This document shows positions 1 to 11,959 of a stretch of 64,000 nt of DNA, in pieces. Location: NCBI RefSeq assembly GCF_905115235.1, contig NC_051849.1, positions 41,405,017-41,469,016 on the forward strand. Direction: 5' to 3'. The stretch's first letter is position 1, and each line of letters starts with the position of its first letter. The notes under the pieces are model-generated. The model worked only from the letters and a program-made list of their open reading frames with translations. It did not search any database and was not told where the DNA came from. Origin of the DNA: Hermetia illucens. Its lineage: Eukaryota; Arthropoda; Insecta; Diptera; Stratiomyidae. The position numbers and the translations under genes were made by a program.

Positions 1-1560
1 CATTAATCGCGGTGATCCGTAGACCACCAAGCGATATCGTTGTGACTACACACCCAACGGCGGGATGTTGTTTGTATAAATATTCTGTTATACTGTTTAT
101 TATTGTGTGTGTAGCGTATGCTGTATGTTTTCATACATGGTCAGTATTTTATTGAGGATGGTGTTCATCTCGCCACTTGCAACTTGTTGGGGCTTCTTAG
201 CTCCGTCTTGTCGGACTACTTCTGCCAAGGCGTTGCCCGGACAATTCGTGCAGAAGGGAAGTATCATCCAACACCGCTGACACCTTCGTCCTTTGGGCCG
301 ATCTCGGCGCCTGCTGCCTTGTGACCTTAACATTGCTATATGCAGGACATCCACGGTACGAAGCCGGATGTCCTCCCCTTCCGTAGTTGGCAAGGAAGAT
401 TTTTTCGTTCAGCGAATATTCGGCTGCGACATGGCCTTTCCCGCACTTTAGACATCGCAAGGTCATTTGGCAGTTCACTGATGCCAATTAGATCGCTTTC
501 CCAACTCTCCAGGTTCATCGTACTAAAATGTAAATCTCTTTATAATAAAACGCGACACTGAGAGGAACTTGACCTCAGTTCCCGTCTCCCGAAGCATTTT
601 GAGCACCTTATCGGGCTCTTCCTCCACATCCAAGCCTTTCAGAAGGAATGTTTGCACCTTCTCTTTCTTTGGTGTGTAGGTGAAGTGAGGAGCCTTCACT
701 CGCTCGAGGACCTCCCTTGCTTTCTTCTAATCCGCTATATGTTTACATTTGATTTGAAATCTCTCGGCCCCATCTTTTTGATAACAAAATTCGAGAGCCC
801 CGAGTGGCTAAATCTCTACCACCTAATTCGTAAACATTAATGGGGGCACCCTTTCCCCCTTTTTTTATTTCGGGTGCTATTTGTGTCCCTGGTCGGACCA
901 TTTTTTAAATTTTCGGTCCTACTTATGTTATTCTTTTCATCAGTTCTCATTTTATCTTAATTTTTGTTTTTCTTTTTTAATTTTTTTTGATACATGAAGC
1001 AAAAACCCGCCCAGTTTTCCCTCTTCACTGCTGTTATTGCCGCACTTTTCACTACCGCAATCAGCCTGGTTAGCACTCTCGTCTGGGACATTTCCACCAC
1101 CACTGTTGTCACCACCTCTCATACCGTCAGCTCGTTGGTTTCCTATGTCTCCCATATGGATAGATTAGTCGGTAAAATCTTGCTCGCCCTTCAAGCAGCC
1201 CGGCTCCTTCATTGCTGCTGGAGTATTTGAAGAAAGCCCCAACTTTTACTTGGCTACCTTTGGAGACGGCGGACCCACCTCCCCAAACATTAGCTGTTCC
1301 GTAAGCTGTTCTTTTTTCTCTATTAATATTGACATTTGATTTTTCAGATCTCCGGGTGTCTTCGCCAGCTCGCTATTTCTTCATTCAAGATTGACTATCC
1401 TTACTTTTGCTTCTTTTAGATCTGGATCCGCCTCGTTACGGGCTCCACGGCCGATCCGAATACCCCTAGACTTGTGGGGGTCGAGCCCGCCAACCGTCGA
1501 CTACTCGCCGCTCATTCCGGTCAAGTAGCTAACAAGTCCAAAAAACGATTTTTTGATGAT
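1..1560 (-). mobile_element. Jockey-like LINE, ORF1 region, degraded
   Basis: Read on the minus strand, about 800 down to 560 translates to a Jockey-type ORF1 segment (a stretch like HFTYTPKKEKVQTFLLKGL). About 490 down to 200 carries a CCHC zinc-knuckle region (RCLKCGKGHVAAE, then GGHPASYRGCP). Such ORF1 proteins bind the element's RNA. The part right of 840 looks like the low-complexity ORF1 N-terminus. The reading frame is broken several times, and the RT part would lie left of the window. The boundaries are approximate. Confidence 0.75.
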
Positions 1561-1963
1561 GCAGATTGGCCAGTCTCTAAGTAAAGTTCAGCTGAAGTTT
1601 CCTAATCTTATGTACTTGCAAGCCTTTGTCGTGAATCGTTTACATGGTTCTGTCTCTCACACGCAAGATTATTTTTCGACACCTTCTCTAGCTTGATAGT
1701 TCCATTCTTACATTTGATCATGCTTTATCTTGATAGTCTCTTTTGTCACCTCCAACACCACCAATCAGCGTACATGCAAGCTCATATAGTTCAATACGTT
1801 CAGGTTCGGCAATATTTCCCCAGAAATGCGAATAAAGTATATAACGATGGTAATATGATAAGAATAAAAACTAAGACTGAAGGAATCATCCTGAACTTGA
1901 CCATAGCGTACAAAGTAGAATTTTATTTGAGTTCCCAAAAAACAGCTATAACACGTAAATCAT

Positions 1964-1969
1964 TTTATT
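1964..1969 (-). terminator. Poly(A) signal AATAAA of gene A
   Basis: A canonical AATAAA on the minus strand lies about 85 nt past the gene A stop codon, a normal distance for a short 3' UTR. Confidence 0.55.
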
Positions 1970-2054
1970 CTAAAATCACATTATTTCAGTTGCTTTTTTT
2001 TAAAGTCTCAACTTAGTCGAAATATTAGAAGTATCCACCGCTGTATTAACTTTG

Positions 2055-2854
2055 TCACTCAAACTTCACCTTAGTTATAGCATCGATGAACGCCAGTGGA
2101 CAGTCAGGATACATGAAACCGCAATCGACCCCACTGGCACCATACCTTTCCGCTGCTTCATAGGCACTTCTGTAAACTCTCTCGTTTTCAATGAACGCAT
2201 TGTGTATTGAAGGGCTGTTAGTATAGTGAAGACACATTAATATTAATCCAACTAGACCAGCTGAAATCCTCACCTCAATACAAAACTAAATATCTCAGCA
2301 ATCAAATTTTCATTTTCCAAGTCAAAAGGATGTCTTGCCACCTCACAAACACTCTTCAGTAAACAAGTTTCGTGGAATCCATAACTGAAATTTGCCTAAA
2401 CTAACTTTAGTTCATGTGATGCCATTCAAGAGGTGCAAACTACCAACCTAACCATCAAATCCTCTAGCGCCATATACACTTGTTCAGCTGATGCATCGGC
2501 CGGATGGGTACCATTCCGAAGGATATACTTGTCATAGGAAAGTGCTCGTGTTTGCATTCGAGAATGTCCTGGCCACTTTGGGATGTCGTAAAAATTGGAA
2601 AGTAACCACGGACAGACGTAGTTGACTTGAAAGCCCCAATCAATGAAAAATTTCATATCCTTCAAAGGCACTGGAACCGATATAGACATTGTTATCTTAA
2701 AAGAAAGTCAAATGAATCTTGGATTAACATTAGCCAGACTGATGACTTTTACCTGGAGACTTGTGCTGGCAGGGAATAGTAACCATCCTGATGCGGTAAA
2801 GCGTTGAGTGACATAAATGAGCAATATAGCTAATAACATGTGTCTTGAGCACAT
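2055..2854 (-). CDS. Gene A: secreted DM4/12-domain protein, 4 exons, complete
   Basis: Exons on the minus strand are 2753-2854, 2448-2695, 2274-2384 and 2055-2214, with introns of 57, 63 and 59 nt. They join in frame to 206 codons plus stop. Residues 6-16 form a hydrophobic signal segment (MLLAILLIYV), followed by GWLLFP, the counterpart of the family's LxFP motif. Exon 2 holds the aromatic core (WGFQVNYVCPW). Exons 3-4 hold the C-terminal signature with four cysteines: CLLKSVCE, then VDCGFMYPDCP. Exon 3 is 111 nt, as in F and G. DM4/12 proteins are secreted and of unknown biochemical role. Unlike the other copies it lacks the R-X-K-R site before the LxFP motif. It is the only copy on this strand. 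I chose the ATG at 2854; a second in-frame ATG lies five codons on. The exon model is my reading, not transcript evidence. Confidence 0.88.
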
Positions 2855-2959
2855 TCTGAATGACGTAAGATAGATACAGTTTAGCTTTAACTACGACTAT
2901 AACAAAATTGAGACGTGTATAAGTCCAACTCCCGCAATAATAGCATGGCAATGGTCTGG

Positions 2960-3865
2960 AAAATCAACAATAAATTTGTTTAAGAAATTACCATAGTGTT
3001 TTTCTAGAAATAGAACGTTATGTATATTTACATATGGTAAACATGGCTAGGTAAAAATACACGATGTGGAATACTTATTTTGTGATTAATGAGAAAATCG
3101 TGCTAGCAATTTCTTCACTTCATAGATTGAGAGCACGTGATCGAACAATTGTTGATTAGAATTTACACTTACCCAAATCTCAGCTGGTGTATAGTTTCTT
3201 AACAATTTCTTGAAAGAATATTCCCTGAATACCTTTTTCTTTTGAAAAGGGAATACCCTTTTTTTTAAAAAAAAGCTTTAGGACCCTAGAACAGGGCAAG
3301 ATCTATTTGACACTCGACATTGGAACTTCACAGCTGCAAAATAAAACCTTACTAGGATCGATTTGTTTACCTATTGTTGGAAGATGAGAGTGTTGAAAAA
3401 GCGCGGCTGACATGCGAGCTACCTAAACTCCAAAACAGATTCTGTTATTGGCAATGGCTCATGTTATTCCTCCTAATTTTCCCTGAAATTTCCTCTTGCC
3501 TCATAACATTATAGACCGCTACAACTTTTCAACAGGTTTCCCTTATGAAATTCTCTGGTACAAATCCGAGATCGGAACAGCTTCCATATTCGGCCTATGC
3601 AGTGTGAATATCGTAGATTTAAAAAGATCATGCTCTATTTGCTTTACAACATATGGACAATATGGTGAGCAGTCATACACAAAATGTAAAGGGTATTCTG
3701 CACACTTCTAACGGACTTCATCAAGACGATACTTTCGTTAAGAAGTCGATGAGAACCAAGAATGCGAAAGCTGGTTCGTTCGATATTGTTCGGTAAGTAC
3801 AAAATATTCACGGTGCACTTAACCGATATGAGAACTCCATTTTTAAGGTTTTGTGTAAAACAGCC
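2960..3865. other. No gene recognised
   Basis: A/T-rich sequence upstream of gene A. The short ORFs resemble nothing I know, and I see no transposon protein signature. It presumably includes the gene A promoter next to 2854. Confidence 0.4.
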
Positions 3866-3869
3866 TTAT

Positions 3870-4760
3870 TAAAATCGGTTTACTGTCTGGCTGTCTGTCT
3901 GTCTATTTTTTTATGGATGGAGGTGCTAATCTTACAAAGACACTGCCTCGCCATTCTGCAGCAGCGTGTAGGATTCTCATCCACCATCCTTCCAGACTCC
4001 TCCATTAACCGGTTAGTTATATTTACCCTCCCCCGATTACTCTCACACGCTAGTGCTTCATCCCAAACTGATGCCGCGTATAATAGTGTGGAGCGAACCA
4101 CTCCGGCCACAAGTAATCTGTGACTGCATCTTGGGCCTCCAATGTTAGACATCATCCGCGCTAATAATATGCTGGTATCCCTTAAATTTGATTTTAGCGT
4201 CAATCATCAGGTATTCGATAACCGGTTTCGAAATGATGATGTGACCACCAACACCAATATTAACCTCTTCTACAGTTGGTAATCAAGACCGCCTCCGTCT
4301 TTTGTTCCGTAAGATCAAGCTGAACCATTTTGTTAGCGTGAAGTGCACGCTGTCTTCAGATTGTTTCGCGACGACAAGCACAGCTATATCACCTGCGAAA
4401 CCGATTATCGTGGCCTCCTTTGGCACGGAAAGGAGAAGGAGCCCATTGTACATCACGTTCCACAAGAGAGGACCCAACACTGAGCCCTGTGGTACTCCTG
4501 CGGTGACGGTATACTGCTTGGATCCCTCATCCGTATTGTACCAAAATGTCCTCTCCGAAAGGTAACTGTCGAGGAGCTTAGTCAAATAACTAGGGAGACC
4601 CGTTTTAGCTAGTGAGCTTTTTATCCACTCCCAACTAGCGGAATTGAACGCATTTTAGACGTCTAGCGTCACCAGGGCACAGCATTTTTTAGACGACATC
4701 GCGTCTCGAGCTAGTTACGTGCTACGCTCTAATAGAACAAATGCACACTCAAATGGCTTT
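3870..4760 (-). mobile_element. R1-like LINE fragment (reverse transcriptase)
   Basis: Minus-strand translation shows the RT motif GVPQGSVLGPLLWN and an active-site equivalent IIGFAGDIAV (normally FADD) at about 4550-4360. Then comes the R1-type block MMSNIGGPRCSHRLLVAGVV at about 4160. R1-like elements copy their RNA at the target site. The frame is broken, so the copy is dead. It lies outside any rDNA. Confidence 0.8.
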
Positions 4761-4839
4761 ATAAAAGAAATGCACAAAACCTTTCATACCTGAAGCGTCC
4801 AGCTTCCGGTTACACGACTTGTTTTCTGAATGATTTTAT

Positions 4840-5720
4840 TTTTCAAGCAGTGTACCAGACAGATGGGGCACAGGAACCCCAATATTTTGCAACTTTCTCA
4901 CAAACAATGTACCAACGGCAGACGGCATCATTTAGGTGCGAACAGTTTGCCACCCTATTGAGCCGGATTTTATCCACAACCAGACGGTCGTGTTGTCGTT
5001 CATAGATTTCGTCGTTATGTAGGCTGGGTTCCAGAATACCCCGATAATATAATTGATGAAAGTTTGAAAGCTTGCATTTACTACTTCCACATAGTGGCAC
5101 CCAGAGAACATTGGCCCGGAACAGCCTTAACTTGATGTTAGTGTTTAGGTAGTCGAGTGACATCAAATTCGTTGCCGCTATCAGCAAAAACCATACTATC
5201 TATATATATAAATTGTTCGACACCTTCGTTGCTCTGACCATTAATGCGAATAAAAAAAGTACGTTGACCAGTCAGACTGGGTTTGATGGTGTTAATTTTC
5301 AGTCCGACACTGGTCTCCTCTCTTTCCAAATCCAGAGCCAGTTGGCCAAGGTCTATGGCTCTGAAGTCGACGTTATCAGGGCAGCCGAATTATTTGAGTA
5401 AAGATGACATAGCCCAAGAAGGAGAAAAAAGGGTATGGGGGACCAGGATGCAACCTTGGTGGACTGCGTTTTCTATTTCATATTCTTCTACCACAATGCA
5501 GCGCATGAGATTTTGCGCCATCATATGCTGCTCTGATAATAGTTATGTTATTAGTTTCGCCGGAGATACATTTTCTGTTCATGACGTCGAAAGCTTTCTC
5601 GATGAAGGGAGGCGGGGATCTGAACTCCGCGCATTGTTCCAAAATGGTCCGCAGGATGCTGACATGGTCAGGACAGGACAGCCTGCTGCTTGTCGATTAA
5701 GCTTTTGGAATGTTTTTTGA
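4840..5720 (-). mobile_element. RTE-like LINE fragment (RT C-terminal half)
   Basis: Minus-strand pieces read SVGLKINT, GQSNEGVEQFIYI and, further on, LNTNIKLRLFRANVL and SLHNDEIYER. These are the thumb and C-terminal region of a LINE reverse transcriptase. The same family recurs in this window (7.0, 13.4, 53.9 and 57.6 kb). The copy is fragmented and has no complete ORF. Confidence 0.7.
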
Positions 5721-5759
5721 TTCCATGAAACACGTCGACCGGTCGACTGCTTAAAGAAG

Positions 5760-6640
5760 TGAATAATAATTTCAGGGACATAATTAAACTAAGGATGCCA
5801 AACTCATCACTACCAAGGATCAGATGTCAACCTAAGATACATGAAGAGGGCAACACAACGAAGGATATATTGCAAATTGGTTAGTGGAATTTGCCAAAAT
5901 AAGAGATGTGTACAGCAAACACACCGTAAGGAATACATTGGAACTTATTAAAAAACTGAATGATACTGGCGACATAAACTTGAGGAAGACATTAATATCT
6001 TTCGATGTGAAGACACTATTATCCGAATACACCAGTGAAACAAGCACTTTTCCAGAGAAAAGTATCGCTCCGCTAATTCGACCAAACGTCAGAATTTAGT
6101 GAAAGGTGAAAACGTCGATAAGCTTATTATTACTTTACAAGAACGAAAACTACTTCACCTTAAAGGAAAATTCCACATCAAGGGTTCAATGATACACTAT
6201 ATCGAATCATCAGGGAATCATCGAAAAGGGATTAATGCCAGAAATTTGGTTGCGATATGTCGACGAAGTGTCCACCGTAATACAAAAGGATAAGGCTGTG
6301 AACATTAAATAAGATACATCCGAAAATTCAATGCACCATGGACATGGAAGCAAGGGATCCCATCCATTCTTGGCCGTGCAAATCATAAGCAACAAAGGCA
6401 AATTCGAATTTGAAGTTTATAGGAAACCAACAGCAACCCAGCGCATACATACACAGCTTAGAAAATGGTGGCCATAATTTGATGGTACACGGGCCCTGCA
6501 TATATCTGCGGAAAATAGCTAGTTTCGACTGGGAAGAGGAGCGAATTGTCGACACAGCTGAGAAGTACGGCTGCAAGGAGACCAATATTAAAAAACTAAT
6601 TAGACGCTGACATCGGTCTCGAAAGGGATCACCATCTAAT
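5760..6640 (+). mobile_element. Penelope-like element fragment (reverse transcriptase)
   Basis: Plus-strand pieces read KHTVRNTLELIKKLNDTGDI, TLISFDVKTL, IWLRYVDEV and GKFEFEVYRKPT. These are the characteristic RT blocks of Penelope-like elements (the SFDVKSLFP and KYVDD type). No GIY-YIG endonuclease part is visible here. The copy is broken. Confidence 0.75.
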
Positions 6641-6821
6641 ACTCACTTACGTGTTGTGCCCGCCTTTTTTCGCAGGGTTAGAAAGCTGCGAACCCCCAAA
6701 ATCAATATCGACCACTTATATGATCTAGCTGACATTCGACAGAAAGAGAACTGTCTTGCGGCTGATATCTTGATTTTTCTGGCTGAGAATATTGATGAAC
6801 ACAAGAACGCTACCTTGTTGA

Positions 6822-6950
6822 TAATAACAATCGTTGGCGCAACAATCCATGTTGGATCAGGGCCTTGAAATGTGTTAGAGCACTTCATTCAAGACCGTAA
6901 CGGTACACTAGGAGGCAATGTGGTCAGCATTGCGCTCGCCCGAGAGCGAC
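6822..6950 (-). mobile_element. tRNA-derived SINE, 5'-truncated copy
   Basis: The reverse complement matches the 3' two thirds of the SINE at 47831-48100: GGCGAGCGCAATGCTGACCA, the ACCGTTACGGTCTTGAATGA block and the end GGATTGTTGCGCCAACGAT. The tRNA-like head is missing, as expected from incomplete reverse transcription. Confidence 0.75.
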
Positions 6951-7019
6951 ATATAATGGTGCAACCTGCTCCAACGAAATAAAGTCCCTGCGGAATTTGA
7001 ATTCCCAGTTGCACATTGT

Positions 7020-7560
7020 CACCGATATTATTTCTTCTCGTTTTCGGTGCTAACTTGCCTGGAGAATGTGGAGGAATTCAACGGACCATAACATCTTTCC
7101 TCAAACAACTCGGGTACACTGATAATATCTGTTTGCTCCCTCACCGGGTCGTGGACTTGGCCAAATGGTTCTGGAATTCAAGAGAGAAGAATTGAACAAC
7201 CGAAGTGAAACCAAGGTTCTCAGTTCGACGGGTCATCGCAACCAATTTGTATAACCCGAAAGTGACGTTTCTACTGACGGTAGCTTCGAACTTGATATCA
7301 CTGGACCTATTAGCAACACTAGGTCCACCCTTACTGCTTTAACTAAAATCTAGAAATGCAATTATTTTAACACCAGGATCAAGTTGAGCCTAACCTGTGT
7401 TAAAACTTTTTTTGTTGTTATATGGGTGTGGTATATGGAAAGTGGGCTTCACTGCAATTCAGAAGCTCCAAACCCTCATCAACAATTCTGAACGACTTAT
7501 CATCGAAGCATCCGCCCTGATAAAGTTTTCAACAAAGAATGGAAATGGCAGTGGATAGAT
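7020..7560 (+). mobile_element. RTE-like LINE fragment
   Basis: Plus-strand frames contain YTDNICLLPHRVVDLAK (a decayed YADDICLLSHRV active-site block) and then FNTRIKLSL, the C-terminal RT region seen in the other copies of this family. It is strongly degraded. Confidence 0.65.
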
Positions 7561-7609
7561 TACATACTAAGGAAGGGCGACAACGCCGCTACTGGCTATG
7601 CTGTTCAAT

Positions 7610-8190
7610 GTCTTAGGTTGCCTTTGTTTGAGTTCCCGGTCACAGCAACATAGAAGGAGATGAGCGGGCCAACAGAATGGTCAGGACGGCTCCACTCGTG
7701 AGAGACCCTCGATGGGTGCAGTTAACGTCGCGCTGTGAAAGGTGTAATCCACTCGAACTACTTAACATCTATTGACTTTATGGCGGTCACCACAGTAAGT
7801 CAAGGTTCTCAGCTTGACCTTTTATAACAAGATCGATTACGAGAGCTTTTGGGCCAGACACGTAAAAATGCGTACAGGATTCAGACAGTTTACACAAGAC
7901 ACTGGCCTATGGAGGCCCATGTCGTCAAAATCCGCCTACCCTACAATTTGCATTGAATTAGTTGTGGAAAAGAGCCGAAAACCCTCCATCATTTCCATTA
8001 CGGTTGCTCAGCTCTAGCTGAAGGCAAACGGCGGACACGGCTACCCTTCGTATAAGCTACTAGCTGGTCCAAAAAATTTAAGTTGGCTGAATTCTGCGCT
8101 CTTTGCCCTTTTCACAGCAGCCACAACCTTAGGAGTTTCTGGATATCCAAATGGTGCAGAACAACGTTAATTGGGCTTCTCGGGGCGACC
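7610..8190 (+). mobile_element. I-like LINE 3' end (RNase H tail)
   Basis: At about 7630 the plus strand reads VPGHSNIEGDERANRMVR, the last block of the RNase H domain found in I-clade and related LINEs. It is followed by a decayed tail resembling the LGYPFF and LALF regions of such elements. It is broken. Confidence 0.6.
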
Positions 8191-9740
8191 ACTGATATTT
8201 ACCTATGATCCTAGGATACTCGATGGCCGTTCTGGTAACACATAGCGAAGAAAATTGGTGGAGGAGTGTATTGAATCTGATGAATTTTCATCCACACTTC
8301 CTAAAGATAGAAAAGTTTCGTAAATTTCGTAAATTTGAAAATTCTTATCACCGTGAGATTCCATTTCAGCTGAGAAAATTCTCTTCATAATCACATAATC
8401 ACTCTTTACAGAAAATGACAATACATGCAACATTAAGTACAAATAAATTGTTTACTTGTCCAAACCATGGATGTCGTTAGTTGTCAAGTTTTTAGCCAAA
8501 TGAAATGAATAATTTCAAAATTTATCAAAAAGCAAAAACAATGTGAACCAACTCTGAGACGTGAAAGCAATTAGTTAACAGATAACAGCACATTATCAGT
8601 GAAACCACTGCTGGCAACCATCGGTCATTGAACAAACTACAATAGTAGTTTCTCTTAATGAGAACAAAACTACTGGAAATGATCAATTGCCAGGCCACAT
8701 TGTTTACACTAAACCTAACCGAAGTATGCACTTCTGGGCAAGCCGGTGCCCTTACGGCAGGCAGTGTTAAAGATAACTCTACTCCCGAGTGGCCAAATTC
8801 TTACCGCTTAAGATAGTAAGGAGTTCTTTCTAAGGACATAACATGAAAGAGGGAATCTATGGCAACGACCAAGGACTGAATGAGTCCACGAGTAGCTGAA
8901 AATGTTGTCGTAACTGTTGTTCGAAAAGATTGTCTAATTTCTGGTATGAAAATTTAAAAAAAATTAAAGGAAAACCGAAAGATTTTACTGGGAATATGAC
9001 CCCTTCGTGCACCTTTTGTTTGTTAATTTCTATCGGACTTACCAACAGCGTTGATTGTAATGCACTTCGAACCAAGAATCCCAACAAAACTGTTTCGATT
9101 CGCGAAAAGCATGAAGGAAAATAAGGAATGCCAAGTGAAAATCCCAAACGAATTGACACAGTTGTCCTATGGAATCAAGGCTCAAATAAGGACTCTCTTT
9201 AACTCTTATTCTAATATATCGCAAGGAAGCTAACTTTAATGGTAGTCAGAGGTAAATTGTTCAAAAAATCCGCACAGCTGGTCAATAATTGGTGCCAAGA
9301 AAGTGTACCAACAGGTGAAGTCAAGGGGAACAAAATGGAAACTTAATTCATGATTTGAATGCGAGAAATTACACACATGAAGCAGGATATCACCATGAGC
9401 CAAAATAATTTCCTGCAAATTTACCAGGACAATGAACGTCAGGAAATTCAGGGGCAAATCATGATTGCTCATAAGATATTTAACGGGGTCCATAGAAAGA
9501 GGAAATCAAGCATCTATAAGACATTAAAATGCTACTAATATCTATCATTATCAAACTCCCAGATTCCCATCAGGCGTCATCTGAAAACACGGATAGAGCC
9601 TTTAAACGAGATTGTGGAGGCAAAGCACAAAGGAAGTAAGCCAAGGAGAGTCTCGCAAAAGATGAGGATAATCAATTGAAAAATCTAGAAGCTCGTTTTT
9701 CAGCATGACCAACGCTATTTGAAAAGAAAAACGTGCATCG
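8190..9740. other. No gene recognised; A/T-rich
   Basis: Several overlapping ORFs of 60-100 codons exist on both strands around 8860-9490, but none has a motif, signal peptide or splice context I can place. It may be old repeat DNA. Confidence 0.3.
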
Positions 9741-9900
9741 GAAAACATTATTCTTCATCATATAACGTCAATAGCTATACAAATATGCAGATGTATCAGT
9801 TACAATCAGGAGACACTTTAGAACTGGGTGATCAAATCATTATACATTAAACGATAATTTGCATTAGCGCCCATACTCACGGATTATTGAAATTCTAGCA

Positions 9901-9933
9901 GGTCCAAGTACGTTCCGTGATTCTTTCATCTAA
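9901..9933 (+). promoter_or_regulatory. Upstream block conserved between exons B and C
   Basis: A 33-nt block starting GGTCCAAGTACG and ending TTTCATCTAA is nearly unchanged at 16981-17013, at a similar distance before the ATG (about 100-140 nt). The surrounding upstream sequence has diverged more. I infer a promoter or 5' UTR element. No TATA box is obvious. Confidence 0.45.
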
Positions 9934-9960
9934 GTTTGAGCCATATATTCAAACTTAGAT
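9928..9960. repeat. 12-bp perfect inverted repeat in the exon B promoter
   Basis: ATCTAAGTTTGA at 9928-9939 is followed 9 nt later by its exact reverse complement, TCAAACTTAGAT, at 9949-9960. It lies about 80-110 nt before the ATG of exon B. The C copy keeps only the left half-site. Confidence 0.6.
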
Positions 9961-10037
9961 ACGTGGTTAACACTTTTTGACCACTCAGTTGGGTAGAAAG
10001 TGACAGATGTCTAGAACCATTCCGGACATCTGTAAAA

Positions 10038-10367
10038 ATGATCGTCACATCCAAATTTCAGTATAGTTTGTACGTTGTATTTCTAATCATATTCTTCTCA
10101 TTGCTACATCCTGGATTGGGGAAGACGGAAATTGATAGATCGCTCAGTACGCACTTATCGAGACAAAAACGTTTCTTCGTCTTTCTAAAATCTTCAACAT
10201 TTTCCGTCGGCATGTCCGGTGCTAAAAGAGTGTCCCAGCCTTCACCGACATCAACTAATATCGTTATCGGTCTTGGATGTGCTTACGATTTACCTACAAA
10301 AGTTGACGATTGGAGGTGGAGGTTGAAGTTTAGAAACAGAAACACAAAACCGCCAAGTAAGGATAAA
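10038..10367 (+). CDS. Exon B: DM4/12-family first exon without visible partner exons
   Basis: The exon has 110 codons from the ATG and a strong phase-0 donor (AAA|GTGAGT). Without splicing the frame stops two codons later. Residues 10-28 form a signal peptide (SLYVVFLIIFFSLLHPGLG). A short propeptide follows, then the furin-type site R-Q-K-R and FFVF, matching the family's KRxLxFP block. The exon ends with the motif VDDWRWRLKFRNR. The C-terminal four-cysteine DM4/12 signature is absent here, and I find no exon carrying it before gene F. It is a close paralog of exon C, with the mature part far better conserved than the signal peptide. It may be an alternative first exon, a gene fragment, or a short secreted peptide read through the donor. 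Confidence 0.75.
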
Positions 10368-10379
10368 GTGAGTTAACTG

Positions 10380-10990
10380 AATTGTTTTATAATATCTATT
10401 TTATTTAGATACTAACTAACTGCTTTTACCGAAAAGAAATTAGTGCAACTCCCAGCATTGTAGCCATTTAATAATCGTGTATGCTATAAGTTTCTCATGG
10501 GTTTATAGCTGCCACTTCCATATTTCTTTTGGAAGCTCCGAGATTTAACATTCACGGACAACTCCAGGAATATGTGTACGATTCAATTAAACGATTTTTC
10601 TGTGTGGGGTATAAGTGTATCGATATATGTTCATGGAAAGTAAACGAACGAAGTATAATGAACAAGATTTGACGGTTCTATGCTTCAAAGAAGACTGCAT
10701 TATAAGCGGAATGAGGATTTGGTCTGAAGCACCAGCGGTAATTTAGGAATTTAGTTCAATTCAAACCATTCAACTTTCACCTAAAAAGTCCTGAGGCTAT
10801 ATAATAAAAGACAACTTAGTAAGCCAAATTCAACTTAATTCTCAAAGATAACTTCCTCCAAGGTTGATGTTTCCAAGTGATTATTAGCTAGTTTTTGCCT
10901 TCAAAGACGGTCTCTGTAAAATCAATAATTTTTTTCTTTGAATGACAACACAAAGAACTAATAATTTAATTTGACAGCAAATTGCTAAGG
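10380..10990. other. Sequence after exon B: no exon recognised
   Basis: I looked for the next DM4/12 exon (an acceptor followed by the HFYE or CxxxxxCE blocks) and found none. No transposon signature is visible. Confidence 0.4.
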
Positions 10991-11039
10991 CTTTTTCTTC
11001 TTCAGCCTTTGTCTTGTCCAGAAGCAGGGTCGGCTTCAC

Positions 11040-11440
11040 TCCATCGGTTCCGCACAATTGTTCGGCCAGTTTTGATGAAGTCGTGACGCTCGCAAACAGC
11101 CATCCAAAGTCGTAAGTGTTTCGACCGGCCGTTTGGTAGAATTCGATGTTTAAATCAATCTTGAAAAGTGAATTTTTCCACGATCCGTGGAAATCGGATC
11201 GCGAATATCCTCATTTCAGATGTGATCAAGGCGAGTTACGCCCCTGACCCAACTCAACATACAACTCCATTTCCGCGACCCCGCGGTCACCATTCATTAT
11301 CCAACGCTCAGGACCATAGAGAACAAAAGGGCAGACAGCACTGCGATAAATTTTATGAGACGTTCGTTGATCCGTCGATCACCAAGTCCAGTCCAATTGC
11401 CACTTCATCCAGGTTGCCCTGATGGGTGAAGCAATCTCAT
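11040..11440 (-). mobile_element. RTE-like LINE, 3' part, degraded
   Basis: It shares a layout with the better copy at 17890-18660: the GTTACGCC block, the region coding for a decayed ALYG.ECW motif, and the GTTCGTTGAT.CGTCGAT block. Both lie on the minus strand. Confidence 0.5.
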
Positions 11441-11589
11441 AACGTAACACACAAAAGCAAATATGGGTTCAAAATCAGCGGAAATATACACTTTCTATAA
11501 AGTATTCATCAAAATTTTGAAAAACACTAAACACTGAAAATGATTTTGGCGAATAGGTGGTTCCAGTGATAGGAGATCTGCGTTAGACC

Positions 11590-11910
11590 AATTATTTACG
11601 ATTAAGCAGATATTAAAGGAATACTGACTCTGTCAACTATCTGTTGATTTGAAAGAGGTCTATGGCAGTATTGATCTTGCGGTACTGTACAAAATAATGC
11701 TAAAATTCGGCATCCCATCCGTTCACCAAATCGTCGATGGCAGACACAATTCCGAGTTCGGAATACACTGACTGGTCCACTTGTCACCAGAACAAGATTG
11801 AAACAGAAATATGGCCGGTACACTACGCTTTTGAATTTAGTACTTGAGTATGTAATGAGAAAATTCCTCGTCGAAAACGGAAGGTCGCTCTTATCTCTAA
11901 ATAGTAAATA
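11590..11910 (+). mobile_element. LINE reverse transcriptase fragment
   Basis: Plus-strand frames read VDLKEVYGSIDLAVLYKIM, LKFGIPS and LLNLVLEYVMRKF. These match the LINE RT blocks around the first catalytic Asp (usually IDFKQAYDSI) and the LFNLALE helix. The frame is broken, and the intervening GLRQGD block is decayed. Confidence 0.65.
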
Positions 11911-11959
11911 GAGCACACGCAAGTATCCCTTAAATAATTTATGGCACAAATCCTTGTTT

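Noticed and set aside
2730-2951. 73-codon minus ORF upstream of gene A as its first exon
   Set aside because: The frame that gives a signal peptide, GWLLFPASTSLQ and a GTAAAA donor in phase 0 is a different one (2753-2854). The longer ORF is its shadow.
3180-3240. Minus-strand exon ending EIWV before GTAAGT
   Set aside because: It has a good donor and a lysine-rich frame, but no start, signal peptide or family motif, and gene A already has a complete first exon.
5283-5720. 145-codon plus ORF as a gene
   Set aside because: It is the antisense of an RTE-like LINE whose RT motifs are on the minus strand.
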